From Diplosphaera chodatii (Eukaryota; Chlorophyta; Trebouxiophyceae; Prasiolales; Stichococcaceae): DNA of 64,000 nucleotides. The position numbers and the translations under genes are program-made. The DNA is taken from positions 3,038,001 to 3,102,000 of the forward strand of contig JAALGY010000012.1 in NCBI GenBank assembly GCA_032358165.1, written 5' to 3'. This document shows positions 46,527-57,800 of this stretch, piece after piece (positions within the stretch are counted from its first letter, which is position 1; each line of letters begins with the position of its first letter). A model generated the notes under the pieces. It searched no databases. It was given only the letters and a program-made list of their open reading frames with translations, and was not told the DNA's origin.

Positions 46527-47213
46527 ACTGCATACATCGGACCGAGATAGCGCCATCAGGTGAGGTCTGAGGAGGTTTGCGGTCCTTCCGATGCTGTTTT
46601 GCCAAATGCAACAAGACTGTCTTTCATACCATCAGCCACATCACATATGCGCCTTCTATCGGCACTTACGACTGAAACTGCAAGAGCGCCCTGACCCTGG
46701 CTGCAGTGCGGGCATGCAGCTACCTGGGCAGCAGTGGCGGCGGGCTGGTGGCATGGTGGCAGAGGTGTAGTGTGTTGCGCTGGCGGTGACGGGGTCTGTC
46801 GCGCAGTCGAACATTTCCCAGGGCTATGGAGGCCGGACCTACGGCGCATCGCCGTCAGCAAAAGCTTCAGCGTTGCAATGCCGCAGCACCTGCTCCACAC
46901 GCTGTGGGATCCGACGTCCTCAGGTGGCCGGCGGTGAGCCACCATGATTGACACAGCACGGCCACCGATGCTTTGAACCAGCAAGGCTCAGATGCTGAGG
47001 GCAAGTGGGAGTGAGGGCGTGGGGCAGTGGTGTATAGTAGGTGATGTCCAGATGATGTACCAGTGTGTCAGGCAGCATGCAACCAGCAGCACCGAAGGCG
47101 CCCGATAGGCGCCTGTCAAGTGCGCCTCTCCTTGCTGTCTCGCAGCCGGCTGGGAGAGCAGATACTCTCCCGTAGGTACTCTGCGCTTTCGACCCTGACA
47201 CCTCAACTTGCAG
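46527..47213. other. Spacer with possible 5' exon of LRR gene
   Basis: A frame ending at a donor (TCCTCAG|GTGGCC, 46923) reads RRIAVSKSFSVAMPQHLLHT followed by LWDP, and is conserved in unit 2 (59270-59360). Its phase does not fit the next LRR exon, so its membership is uncertain. Confidence 0.3.
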
Positions 47214-47973
47214 GAGGCTGAGCGGGACCCCGGTGGCGCACCGGCGGCGAGCTCACGGCGGCTGGCACTGGCTGCTGCTCGCCCCGCTGCACAGCGCTGC
47301 CTGGCACCTGCCTCGCCCAGCTCACCTGCTCGGCAAAGTGCAACACCTGAAGGTACCATGTCTGCGAGAGCATGCCACAGCACGCTCACCTGTACTTCAT
47401 GCCACCAACTTTGCATGGCTGCCTGTGTCCAGCCAGTGTTGCCACTCATACAAAGCTACTGTGCAGATCTGGTGACAGCTGCACAACATATGCAAGTTTT
47501 TGGGGAGATCCCCAACCTGTGAGCCTGGTCGCGCACGAAGCAGATGCGCCACTTGCGACCTGGTCGTTATGCTGCAGGAGCTGGCCTTGCGGGATGCAGG
47601 CAGCTGCAAGGCGCTGACCTCTACCGTGCATTGGGGGCTCTCTTCACTGCGGGAGCTGCAGGCGACCGGCTGCCGGCTGCCAACCGATGCCGGTAGCTGA
47701 ATTCAAAAGCCAATCTACTGGGCTGTTTGTGTGCTTGATTGCATAGCTGGCGGGCATAGGTACCAGTGAACCACTCCGCTTTGGCTGTGCGCATGAAGCT
47801 GATTGCTCTCGGCACCAGTTAGCTGCCGTGTCAGCACAAGCTACACTGCTTGGGGAAGAGGGGGCCCTTAAATGCCCAGGACCTGTCGTGCAGTCAATCA
47901 TGTTGCTGCTTTCTTCAGGCATCAGAGCGCTACAACCATTGTGGGGCCAGCTGGGGACCCTGGAGAATTGCAA
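47214..47973 (+). pseudogene. Unit 1 LRR-like exons (frameshifted)
   Basis: LRR-a 47214-47352, LRR-b 47578-47692, LRR-c 47919-47973. LRR-b and -c read LSSLRELQATGCRLPTDAG and then GIRALQPLWGQLGTLE, a plant-type leucine-rich repeat pattern. LRR-a is 139 nt against 138 in unit 2: one extra T (cactgg against cacgg, near 47270) shifts the frame. Further LRR-like coding (VPSTLTTLQHLSAP) occurs at 48775-48895. See unit 2 for the intact frame. Confidence 0.55.
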
Positions 47974-48199
47974 GTGCGCTCGTGTGGCCGCCGTCATGCG
48001 CCCCTCACACAGGCGCGCCTCTGCCACTCGATAGTGCTCTTGCACACGGACACCTGAATCTCAGAATGGACTGCCATAGATGAGGCGCTTTGTCGATGGT
48101 GTCATATCACTAGGTGCACATGAATATAAAGGTCCTGCACATACACATGCTGCAGGGCTGCAGCTGCTGCACACGACATGCTCTGTGCTGCTCAAATAT

Positions 48200-49660
48200 C
48201 ACTCAGCTGCTGAGTCCAGGTCCCGAGTGGCTGGGAGCCGACTGGCGCGCACCGGTCGGTCTGTGGCCCGCACCCCGGCAACTTGGCGGCGCTGCTGCGG
48301 GCTGGACTGTGCCATTGGCCCCCTCGGGCAGCGGAGGCAGGCGGTCAGGGGATGGGGAGAGGCTCAAGCACCTCGCCACTGCGGTGGGTGTCGAGCTGGT
48401 TAAGTGAGGCGCATATTACCACGGGCCAGGATCATGGAAAGGCCCTGCAGTGGCCACCAGACCATCGCGTCTGCAGTGGTCTGTGCCTGTTCATCGAGCA
48501 TCCTGCTGATCATGTTGTGCCCGAGAGCCAACATGTTTGACACTCTTGCAAAGGCTGTCTCGTAATGAGGCGTCAGCTTGCTGCCCTGCCCAGGCCTGTG
48601 CACCGTGTCAACAGGGCAGCTGTGTATTGATGAATGCGCTGCTGCAGCTGCAGTGCTGGACTGCCTGCCTTAAGTCAGCGATGCTTGAGTCAGCAATGCG
48701 GCTGTGTCCTGTCAAGCATTTTCGCCCCTTCACGGCTGTCTACAGCAGGTGGCGCTTCGTTCTGTTGCAGGCAGGCGTGCCCTCCACGCTGACCACCCTG
48801 CAGCACCTGTCAGCGCCATCCGTGCAAGATGCCCAATGCAGCCTGGCACGCTGCTCCGCCTCGGCTGCCCGCACAGCCGACAGCCTGAACAATGTGAGCA
48901 CCAGTACTCACTGGCAGTTGGGGCATTTGCTGTTGAGCATGCAGGATTTGAGGGCAGCCAGGCACACCTAGGATGGCTGCTGCATGCACGAAGCAGGGGA
49001 TGACTGTTCATCTAAGTGAGCAGTGCATCCCTGTGAGATGCCTGATCACAGGCTATGTTCTGCTGCGACACCACATGCGCGGCGATGAACACTGCAATTG
49101 ACTTGATATCCTTCTTCTTGACAGATCGGCTCTGGGCCCTGGGCGCAGCTGCACGAAGCAACGGCAAAGGCTGCTTCCATCGGTGGAGCACTGGACTGTG
49201 GGACTACACATTGTCTCTGCTGTGGCTGCAGGTGCGACTCCCTGCTCTGATGCTTTGTTGGCATCAGCACCTAGGGTACCTAAGCAGCGTGCTACTTTCG
49301 TGTGGTTCCACTGCCAAGCAGACCTCTGTCCTGACAGCGACCTGGCTTGCAAGTTCCCGCTTTGCATGCATGCCCTGAGATGCCAGTTGCAGATGCCTAA
49401 CAGGCCGCTAAGGGCGCCGTTCCGTCAGCCTGCAGCGGTTGTTGGAGCTGGCGCTGGCGCCACATGTGCAGCAGCACGGCGCTGCTGCCACCCTGCACGT
49501 GGGTTTGCTGTGGGCCATGGCGCAGTAGCCACGTTGGCACACATTCGTGCTGAACGCCATACCTGATGGACATTCAGGTGCGCTGGCCATGTAGGGTCTT
49601 GCCAAGACGTGCCTGAAGAGCCTGCCATGTAGGCTGCTGTGCACACGCATACCCTGACGC
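48200..49660 (+). pseudogene. Unit 1 degenerate exons between LRR and TPR parts
   Basis: Conserved islands shared with unit 2: 48190-48405 (GAAAGWTVPLAPSGSGG), 48775-48895 (VPSTLTTLQHLSAPSVQDAQ), 49122-49230 (GSGPWAQLHEATAK) and 49431-49530 (LQRLLELALAPHVQQHGAAA, ending at TAG in both units). I could not join these into one chain. Confidence 0.4.
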
Positions 49661-49724
49661 ACCCATCATGCGCTGTCCCGCTGACTGCAATGGGATAGCT
49701 GTGTCGTCGAGATGACTTCAAGAG

Positions 49725-51147
49725 CACGGAGTGGCTGTTGGGGCTGCAATGTTCCTGCAAAGCAGCCATGTGACCCTGCAGCCACTGGCACAGGCGCAGC
49801 TGTACGGCCTGATGGGATTGCTGACGGCGCTGGTGTGGCTGCGGTGGGAGGCCCTGGGGCCACAGCATCCAGATATGCTGCAAGCCATCGATCACTGGAG
49901 CATCGCGCCCGCGCACCATGACGATGCAGCCACACGGTGTGTCCTGGCATGATACGCTTGCACATTTGCACTTCCATATATGGCCACGCACATCAATCCA
50001 AGTGACGCACACAGTGCCATGTGTCCCTGTAGATGGTGTTAGGTCGGCACCCATACTGCTGGGTGCCCAACAGGCATCGCCCTATGCTGGACGCGGCCAT
50101 CGCCTTGTGGGGCCGCGACAACCGAGATGTCCTGGCCATATGGACAACCTGGGGTGGCAGCCGCGGGAGCTGGCGCAGCTGCCGATGCGCGGCAGCGGCA
50201 CTCAGAGGCGCTCGCGGGGTGCCGTCGCATGCTGAGGGAGCTGCGCCCGACCTCCATCAATTGCGCTGGCAGCCTGGCATGCGTGGAGCACGCCCCTGGG
50301 CAGCATGGCGCAGCGGTTCCAGCAGGCAATGATGTGCATTGACACTGACAACATGCCACACGTATGTGCCTGGAACCAGCTGCCAGGCTGCTGCTGCCCA
50401 GCAGTGTTTAAAGCTGTTAAGTGGTAGTAAACAAGACAGCCAGCTGCTCTTATCCCCCTGGCCCTGACGGTGACATGTTGTCGCCTTGCATGCAGGTGCT
50501 GGCGGCACGGGAATACCTGTTGGGGCCGGAGCACCCAGACACGCTGGACGCCCGCTGCAATGTGGCCGCGCTGCTGGCGGCTGGGTCGCGGCCCGGCAGC
50601 GCGTGCTGGGGCCATCGCACCCTAGGGTCTGGGACGCCAAGGGCGACCCGGCGCTCAACCTGCGCGCATGTGGGCAGCACGGCGAGGGGTGGCAGCTGCT
50701 ACGAGAGGTCGTGGCGGCACAGCGGCGCCTGCTTGGCCCGGACCGTCCAGATACAATGTGCTGGGTAGGCAATATGGCGGGCCAGCTGTCAGCGGATGGG
50801 CAGCTTGAACCTGCGGCGGAGGAGTATGCATGCCAGGCCGCGCTGCTGGAGGAGCGGCTCCACAGGACTATGAACAGTGGCGTGGTGCACTACACAGCAA
50901 AGCGGCCGGGCATCTTCAGGCAGCTGCAGGAGGTAGAGATCGCAGAGCAGAGCAGCAGCGTGTAGCAAACGCGCCTGCAGCTCAGGGGCCTCCGAAGGCG
51001 ACGACATACCAGTCGTCGCTGCTGTGGGCTGAGAAAGCAAAGGAGGCGTTTGATGCCGATACGGTGAGGCCAGGTGCACCGCAGCTGGCAGCCACTGAGG
51101 CTCTGCTGGCACAGCAGCCGCTGCCACCTGTCCTCAGTGCTGCGTAA
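49725..51147 (+). pseudogene. Unit 1 TPR plus EP-tail remnant
   Basis: TPR pieces: 49725-49936 (LVWLRWEALGPQHPDMLQAI, donor follows), about 50070-50340 (MLDAAIALWGRDNRDVLA, then in another frame MDNLGWQPRELAQL), 50497-50600 (YLLGPEHPDTLDARCNVAAL) and 50610-50870 (LLGPDRPDTMCWVGNMAGQL). They run directly into an EP C-terminal tail: GVVHYTAKRPGIFRQLQEVE, then in a third frame TTYQSSLLWAEKAKEA, ending at TAA 51145-51147. The EP core (LVEPFDIA) is missing, so this is a TPR-EP chimera by recombination or decay. Compared with unit 2, one C is missing near 50182 (gctgccgatg against gctgcccgatg). The frame change at DNRDVLA/MDNLGWQ is shared by both units and so is older than the duplication. Confidence 0.6.
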
Positions 51148-51666
51148 AGGATCGAATGATCAATATTTCTATGTGGGCACTGGGCAGACTGGGTAGCTGG
51201 ACCTGAGTGTTGGCTGCACCTGTCAGTGTAGGGCTGAAGTGTTTGCTCACTCGCAACAGCATGCAGCATGCTGCCCGTGCCAGTAGTGTTGTCAGCGTAC
51301 TGAACCATTGGGCACTGTTCTAGCCGCCGCAGGAAACACACTTTGCACATGGTGCAACCGGCTGTGCTTCACGTGCTGAGAACTTGCCAATGACTGCTGA
51401 CCAGAGCTATTACAACACACTTGATATTATGCGGCTCATGCAATGTCAATGCAATCAGCACAACCGCCCAGCTGCACTATTGCCATACTACCTAGTGCTA
51501 AACTGCTGCCATACGTCTCAGAACAGTCACGATGTTGACATGGCTGCTGTAAGAGATCGCTCACTTGACCTTCAGTCCGCAATAGCCAGTAAGCAGTCTT
51601 CCTGGTTCCCAGACACCTGTGCTGCGTGCGCTGCGCCAATAGCAACCTCCGCTTCATCGCCTACTT

Positions 51667-53527
51667 TCACGTTCCCTTCTCAGCGGCGTGCGTCAGAACG
51701 TTCGTGCGCCATTGTTGGAGCTGGCGCAGCTGTGCCACCGCCGCGGTCAACTGCCCCACCTGGCACAGCTGCCTCGCCAGAGCGGGAGCAATGCACAGCG
51801 TCATATCTGATCCGGGCTCACCACCCGCCGCATTGCCGGCAGTGCTTGCTGCAGCATGCCGCGCCGCCGCTGCAGGCTGGCGCCAGGCTGGCACGCCGCC
51901 CTGCCGCCGCAGCGACGCTGCGAACCGTGGCCAAGTGGGTGCTCCGGCCCCAGCACTATCTGCACCAGCAGCCGCAGAGCACATATTTCGTAGAAGTGTC
52001 TAGCGCTGAGGGCTGAGCCACAGCAGCAAGCCACAGCACGCAGTGGATCACGGACTGCCGGGTGGAACACACGCAGCGGTCATAGAAGCGATACATGCTG
52101 GGCATCCAGGTGCGCCACTCTGGTTATGCCACCAGCGCGCACCTGGGTGAACGAGTTTTGCATTGACGTGCCTAGGCGTGCCTGCAGCCACGGGCTGTCA
52201 GCATGCTGCCATTGCGCCAGCCCCACGCCAGCACTGACAGCGGCGCTGTTGGCCACCAGGGTTTGTGCTGAAAGGAGCACGCTGCCACGCAGCAGCCACG
52301 GCGGCTCGTTCACAGCACAGTTGGAGCAATGCTACAGGCATGGCGCCGGCGCCAGCACCCGGGTGGCCTGCACGAAAGGTACTCGTGGCCCTCAGAAAGT
52401 AGACACTCATGATGTGGTGTGCTGGCGAGCTGATCTGGCGACCTGCCGTGGGTTGTGGAATGTGGACATTTGCATGGGCAGCAGTGTGGCATGCCGCAAG
52501 GTTGGACAGCAGGTGGTACAGCAACACAGCCATGCGCAGGTGACCACACACCACACCACCATGTATAACCAGCTGACCACAGAATAAGCCTGCCTTATGG
52601 CCATTGCTGTTATGCTGCTGCCCCCATGAGTAGTGCTGCCCATGCGCGCTCCGCTTTCAGCAGCCACACCAGCGCCTGTGCACACTACAACAACCATTAT
52701 TGCCTCGTCTCTGGCAGCTGTCAGGTGGCACACAGCACATGCGCGAGGCTGTCAGCAGCCACAGCCTGGTGCACTGGCCAACAAATGTCAGAAGAGCGGT
52801 GAGTGGTCATAGCAGCGTAGCTGTGATGTGGCCACACCCAGTCAGTCGTGCTCATGGTGCTACTGCTTCATCTAGCAGCGCAGAATCTCAACCCTTGATA
52901 CATTCGCCGGTGCATCGCCCGAGCTTTGCCAGCCCTGCCCGGCTGCACAATGCATATCACACGGTGGGTGATGCAGGCATGCGCCAATGTGTCGGCAATC
53001 TGATGCCATTTCATCTGCCTCAGCCTTGGTTCGGTCGCTGAGTCCTTGCGATTGCAGAGATATGGCAGGCCGGCAAGAGTGGCAGCATCCGCCAGCTTGA
53101 GCAGCAGGCAGCAGTCAGCTCTGCGGCAGGACTTGATGGTAACCGGCATGATTGCACGGCTTTGGACGAATTGCATAGACCGCTTGTTCAGCGGCTGTTG
53201 TGTTGCTCAACAGTCGTTTCCCAGGCACGGCTCACCTTGTATGTAGGCATGTAAAAAGCCTGGTTGCAGCGCCTGCTGCAGATTTGCTGCCGCCTCTGCA
53301 TAGTGCCCCAGCTGGGCACAGTTGCCTCGCTGGGCTGGCGGTACCGAACGCTGTAAAACGTCCCAGGCTCTGTCAGCCCATTGACCAATCACCTGGTCTT
53401 GGGCGGCCGTACATACAAGCATCTGCTCATTGCGGTGTGAGATGTGTCCCGACCAGTGGAGGCCAGAAGGCAGCGTCATGATAACACGCTGTACAAGCAC
53501 AGGACAGCGCCTTGTCACAGCGTGCAT
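51667..53527 (-). pseudogene. Unit 2 minus-strand TPR debris
   Basis: Equivalent of 39139-40861. Pieces: IVLGPEHPLG, MLQQALPAMRRVVSPD and DMTLCIAPALARQLCQVGQL with TAAVAQL between about 52000 and 51700; CAQLGHYAEAAANLQQALQP near 53290. TPR spacing is recognisable, but frames change and stops intervene. Confidence 0.55.
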
Positions 53528-54289
53528 GGCCCAGGAGCATTACAGCATGCATTGTGGCACTAACTGAAGTGCGGTGCGTGTCTGGAGCGACAGGCTGTTC
53601 TTGCTCTACATCCAGACTGGCATCCAGATCGCAAGATGCACCTTCACTTTCGACACACTACCCAACTGCCAGATCGGGTGACGTGTGTTGTGTTATCAGA
53701 CGAAATGCCAAAACTTTGCTGGCTTCGACTACTTGACCGAGCGGTGCCCTGTTGAGTTGCACTTTGCACATGTGGATCATGGTGCATGCATTTGCGGTGG
53801 TGTTGACGAGTCTTGGCTGATCTGCTTGATGGTGCAATGCTGACCGCTCGCCACATTTGTACGGAGTGCCGCGGGTAAGCCTCAGGGACAGGCTGAGCAC
53901 GTTCCCGCAAACTGCCAGCCTCAGCCAGCGCGCACAGTCAGCGGCCATGCAGATGCATACATATGCGCAGGTAACAGATCAAGCTCGTCCCGCATGTCTT
54001 GCACAGTCATCAGCCATTGCTGGTTCTGCTGTCTCCGGCCCTCAGAGTGCGCTGGCTGCCAACACAGACAGCAGCACAGAGCTACGCATCGGCTGGCCGT
54101 GCATGCTGCTCGTAGATGTGGGGCATCAGGCTGGGCACGTTGCAGGCGTGCTGCGGGTCTGCTGCATGAGCCGTACCGCCTGACTGTGTCAAAGGCCAAT
54201 CTGGATGCGGGAGCTGCCAATGCTGCGGCTTGACAAGGTTGATGCTTGTGTTTTACCTGCAATGCAAGGGCTGTTCACAGAGCTGAATG
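53528..54289. other. No clear gene
   Basis: Equivalent of 40862-41835 in unit 1; the protein-like plus-strand frame there is broken here near 54150. Confidence 0.3.
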
Positions 54290-54876
54290 CTATACAAAGT
54301 CAACCAGGCATCTCTGCTGCGCTATCACTGCACAATCTGTGATGCTGTCAGCAAGCCTTCTGCCCTGTGCGCAGCGGTGGTGGTGCTGTAACCAGCATTG
54401 CAAGACAGCAGCCATGGCCTGCAGCAGCTGATCCACCAGCGCTGTATTGCAGCCTGCCGTCTGCACGAGCTGTAACTGCAGGGCCCTTACACAGTTTGCC
54501 AACACGAGGTGCCAGCTGTCAGTACGGAGCAATGCCCTGGCAGGTGTGCGCTGTGTATCAGCATCAGTCATGTCTTCAGCTCCGTGGGTATTCTGGACCT
54601 GCAGGCTTGCGGCTCTGCTGGCAGCCAGGCCAGGGGGGGAGCAGGCATTGTTGTTGGTCAGCTCATGGCAACAGAGCACCTGCGTCCGCAGCACGGCAGC
54701 GGCAACTGCATCTAGCTGGCAAGACTGCCGGGCTGCTGGGTCGTAATCCAATTGATACACACAATCGCCTTCAGATAGCAGGTACGCAAGACCAGAAGGA
54801 TGAACGAGCATGTCCGTCTGCTCGCTTGCTCCGCTCACGAAGCAGAGGTGCAACCGGTATGCATCACCTAGCAGTT
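54290..54876 (-). CDS. Unassigned minus-strand frame abutting receptor H
   Basis: One open frame of more than 180 codons from an acceptor-like site at about 54876 to a stop at 54290. It reads KELLGDAYRLHLCFVSGASE, DMLVHPSGLAYLLSEGDCVY, then TPARALLRTDSWHLVLANCV and RALQLQLVQ. The first in-frame ATG encodes the Met of MLVHPSG. The first third looks like beta-propeller strands, the middle like helical repeats; no family recognised. Its 5' end lies within 20 nt of the receptor ATG on the other strand, so either an upstream exon overlaps the receptor gene in antisense or the two genes share a very short bidirectional start region. The unit 1 copy is frameshifted. It may be the 5' part of the minus-strand TPR gene whose debris follows. 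Confidence 0.4.
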
Positions 54877-54894
54877 CTTTCTTGTGAAGGGGCC

Positions 54895-57800
54895 ATGGCG
54901 TGCGACGGGCATGACGTGTTCCTCAGCCACTCGGGCAGCGAGGATGGCGGCTTGGTGAAGATGTTGCTGGACTTTGTGCGGCGCGAGCTGGACGGGCTGC
55001 AGCCCCCGCGGCAGCGCACCTTTCTAGATGAGCACAGCCTCAGCCACGGCCCCGCAGATGTGGCCGTAGAGCACGCGCTGCGCAACTGTGCTGTGGGTGC
55101 GTCACCTGCTCCTCGGTGCATGTGTAGGTTCATGTCCTGGTGCCGATCGTTACAGCACACCTGCTGCTGTCTGACAACATGACGTCAGGCATGGCCAGCG
55201 ATGGGGATGCGCACCACTAAGGCGATCCCACTGGTGCTGTGTGATATCTGCGCACAGCCTCTTTCTTTGCGACTGCTCTGGTCCACGTCTGGCTCAGAAC
55301 TTGCCGTTAGCTCAGGACCTGTGAACTGGTAAAGGCAGGCATGCTTACAGTAGGAGTGCCCCTGTGCCATGCAACATGTGCAACCCAAGTTCAGATACAC
55401 CCAGCAGTTGCCGGTTGTTATACAGGTGTGGTCGTGTTGAGCGAGGACTTCCCGCGCAGCAGCTGGTGCATGTGGGAGCTGGGCCTACTGATGCAGCGCC
55501 AAGCACAGCAGAGGCAGGACCGTGCGGCAGGCCACCAGACGCCAAGGCAGCAGCAGACCGTCATCCCCGTGTTTTTCAGAGTCAGCTACGAACAGTGCAG
55601 GCAGATTCGACAGAAGTATCAAGAGACAGCTTTTGGGGCAGTGCGGAGCGTCCTTCAGCGGAGACAGTGGAAGAGTGGGCAAGCCATGTTGAGGAGCTCT
55701 GCGCACATAGTGGCGAGCGCAGTGACCAGGTAAGGCCCTGAAGTGGCCCACAGGATGCGCTCCGGCAGATCATGAGTGCTCTCAAACAGGCTGAGTGCAT
55801 GCTCCTCGTTGACAAGGCGGTCTCATCAAGGAGCTGTTTGCATGTGTGCAGACAAACGTGAAGGAGCCGACGCAGCTGGCAGACCGCACGCTGGATCGCA
55901 TCGTTGCTGCGCTGAAAGTCGCTGGCAAGCTCGGACAGCACGTGCAGCGTGACGCCAGGCGCACGCCACTGGTGCAGCTGGGACGCCCACCCTTGTGTCT
56001 GGGCCGCGACCATGAGCTCGCCGCTGTGGAGAAGCGTCTGTTGAGCGAGCGGCTAGTGCTCGTCGTGGGCGGCCCTGGTGAGGGTAAGAGCACGCTCGCA
56101 GGAGAGGCAGTGCACCGCATGCTCGATGTCGGCCGAGTTTTCAGCGGCGTGTACCTGGTCGACCTCGCCAACGTGCCAGGTGAAGCGTTATGGACTGAGG
56201 ACGCACACTGAGGTCACGCTGCGCCAATGCCGCAAGATCGTACACTGTCTGGGTGGGTCACTTGACATCGTGTGGTCAGTCATGCATGCATTGCATTGCA
56301 GGGAGCAGGGATGATCTGACGCAGCACGTGGCAGCTGTCCTGTGCGCAGCATGCAGCCAGACGCAGGTGCATGACTGCTTCGTGCTGGGCAGGAGCGCTT
56401 GCCTCGATGTGGACATGGCCTGTGCACATCAGCACTGCACAGCTGCTTGCTGGTTTGCGTGCTGCAGGAGGGCGCGTCACTGGGCTCAGTCGCAAGCTGG
56501 GAGAGTCTGCTTAGGTGGCTGCACATACAGACTCAATCATTGCTGGTGGCTTTCGAGAATGCTGAGGGCGTGCTGGGCACTGCAGATGAGGTGATCACAA
56601 TTCCCTTCCGACAGTCGGATGGCAGATGGTGAATCATGGTACACACAGCTGTATGTCTGTGCACTCTCACATCACCGTACATCTGTGTGCACAGTGAATG
56701 AATGGTAATGTGTTCTTCCTGAGGAGGGGCTTCACAGCAGGTTACGCCTGCAGGTGCTTTCGGACGTCATACGCGAGCTGCACGGCTGCAGCGCTGTGCA
56801 TCTGCTGCTGACGTCCAGGATCAGAATGAACAACGCCAGCATCAGCACACTGCTGATGACACCTATGGACGCTGTCAATGCTGTCAAGCTGTTGCGCGAC
56901 CAGCAGCACAGCTGGCAGCCAGCCCAGGCGGCACGCGTGGCTGAGCTTTGTCAGCACAATGCGTTGCTGCTCACCATCATTGCCAGGCTGGTGGCCGAAG
57001 AACGCTGCACTGCTCAGGTGTTTTTCACTTGTGTCGTGCATCATGCAACACCTCTATACCACCAGCACCATGAGTTGACGGCGTCTTCCATGGACAACTG
57101 GTTGTGCTGACTTCATGCGCTTGCCTGATAATTGTGGACCTGCTCCGATCAGGAAGCTGTGGAGGCAGCAGAAGGTGGTGGGCCCCTAAGTCTGCTGGAA
57201 GGCGCACGCATCGGCGGCGCCAGCAACGATCCGCATGTCCAGCAAGCGCGCACCTGGTTGGAGTCGGTGCTGCAGCCGGCCGAGCGAGACGCACTCATCA
57301 CGCTGGCCCTTTTCAGGTGTGCAAGTGCAGAAGCGCGCAATGATGATGACGCAGGGTTCTTGCAGTGCTAGGTGTACGCATGTGCACCAAGACCTGTTCT
57401 ATCTGGATTGCTCAGTCACCGCTGCTTGAATGCTTTGCACAAGGCTCAAGCTTGACCAGGTCTCGTAGTTCCTAGGTTCATCCAGCTCCTGCTGCCACAG
57501 GGGCACTTTCGGAGACACGGGCGTCGCTGCACTGCTGCAGCACTCCAGCACTCAAGTCCTCAGGGACTTGGTGGATCTGTCCCTTGTCAGCTGCAGCAAT
57601 GTTGCAACGGCTACCAGCCACGGCTTGGGAGAGCAGCGGCAGCAGCGACGGCGGTACACCATGCACCCGGTGGTGTGGCACTTTTCAGAGCGCCTGCGCC
57701 TGCAGCTGCAGCAGCAGCAGCCGCCGGCACAGCAGCTCGTTGCTGTGGAAGCTTTCATGAGCCACATGCTGCAGCGTGGCAACCGTCTGTATGACTCGCG

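Larger units (their letters stand above)
38801..51368. repeat. Tandem unit 1, about 12.57 kb
   Basis: Starts at TCATGTGCTGAGAA; the matching points are 51369 and 63803, giving spacings of 12,568 and 12,434 nt. The first receptor exon is about 95 percent identical between units by eye, and the order of all genes is the same. Left of 38800 there is no similarity to the sequence left of the other two junctions. Confidence 0.9.
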
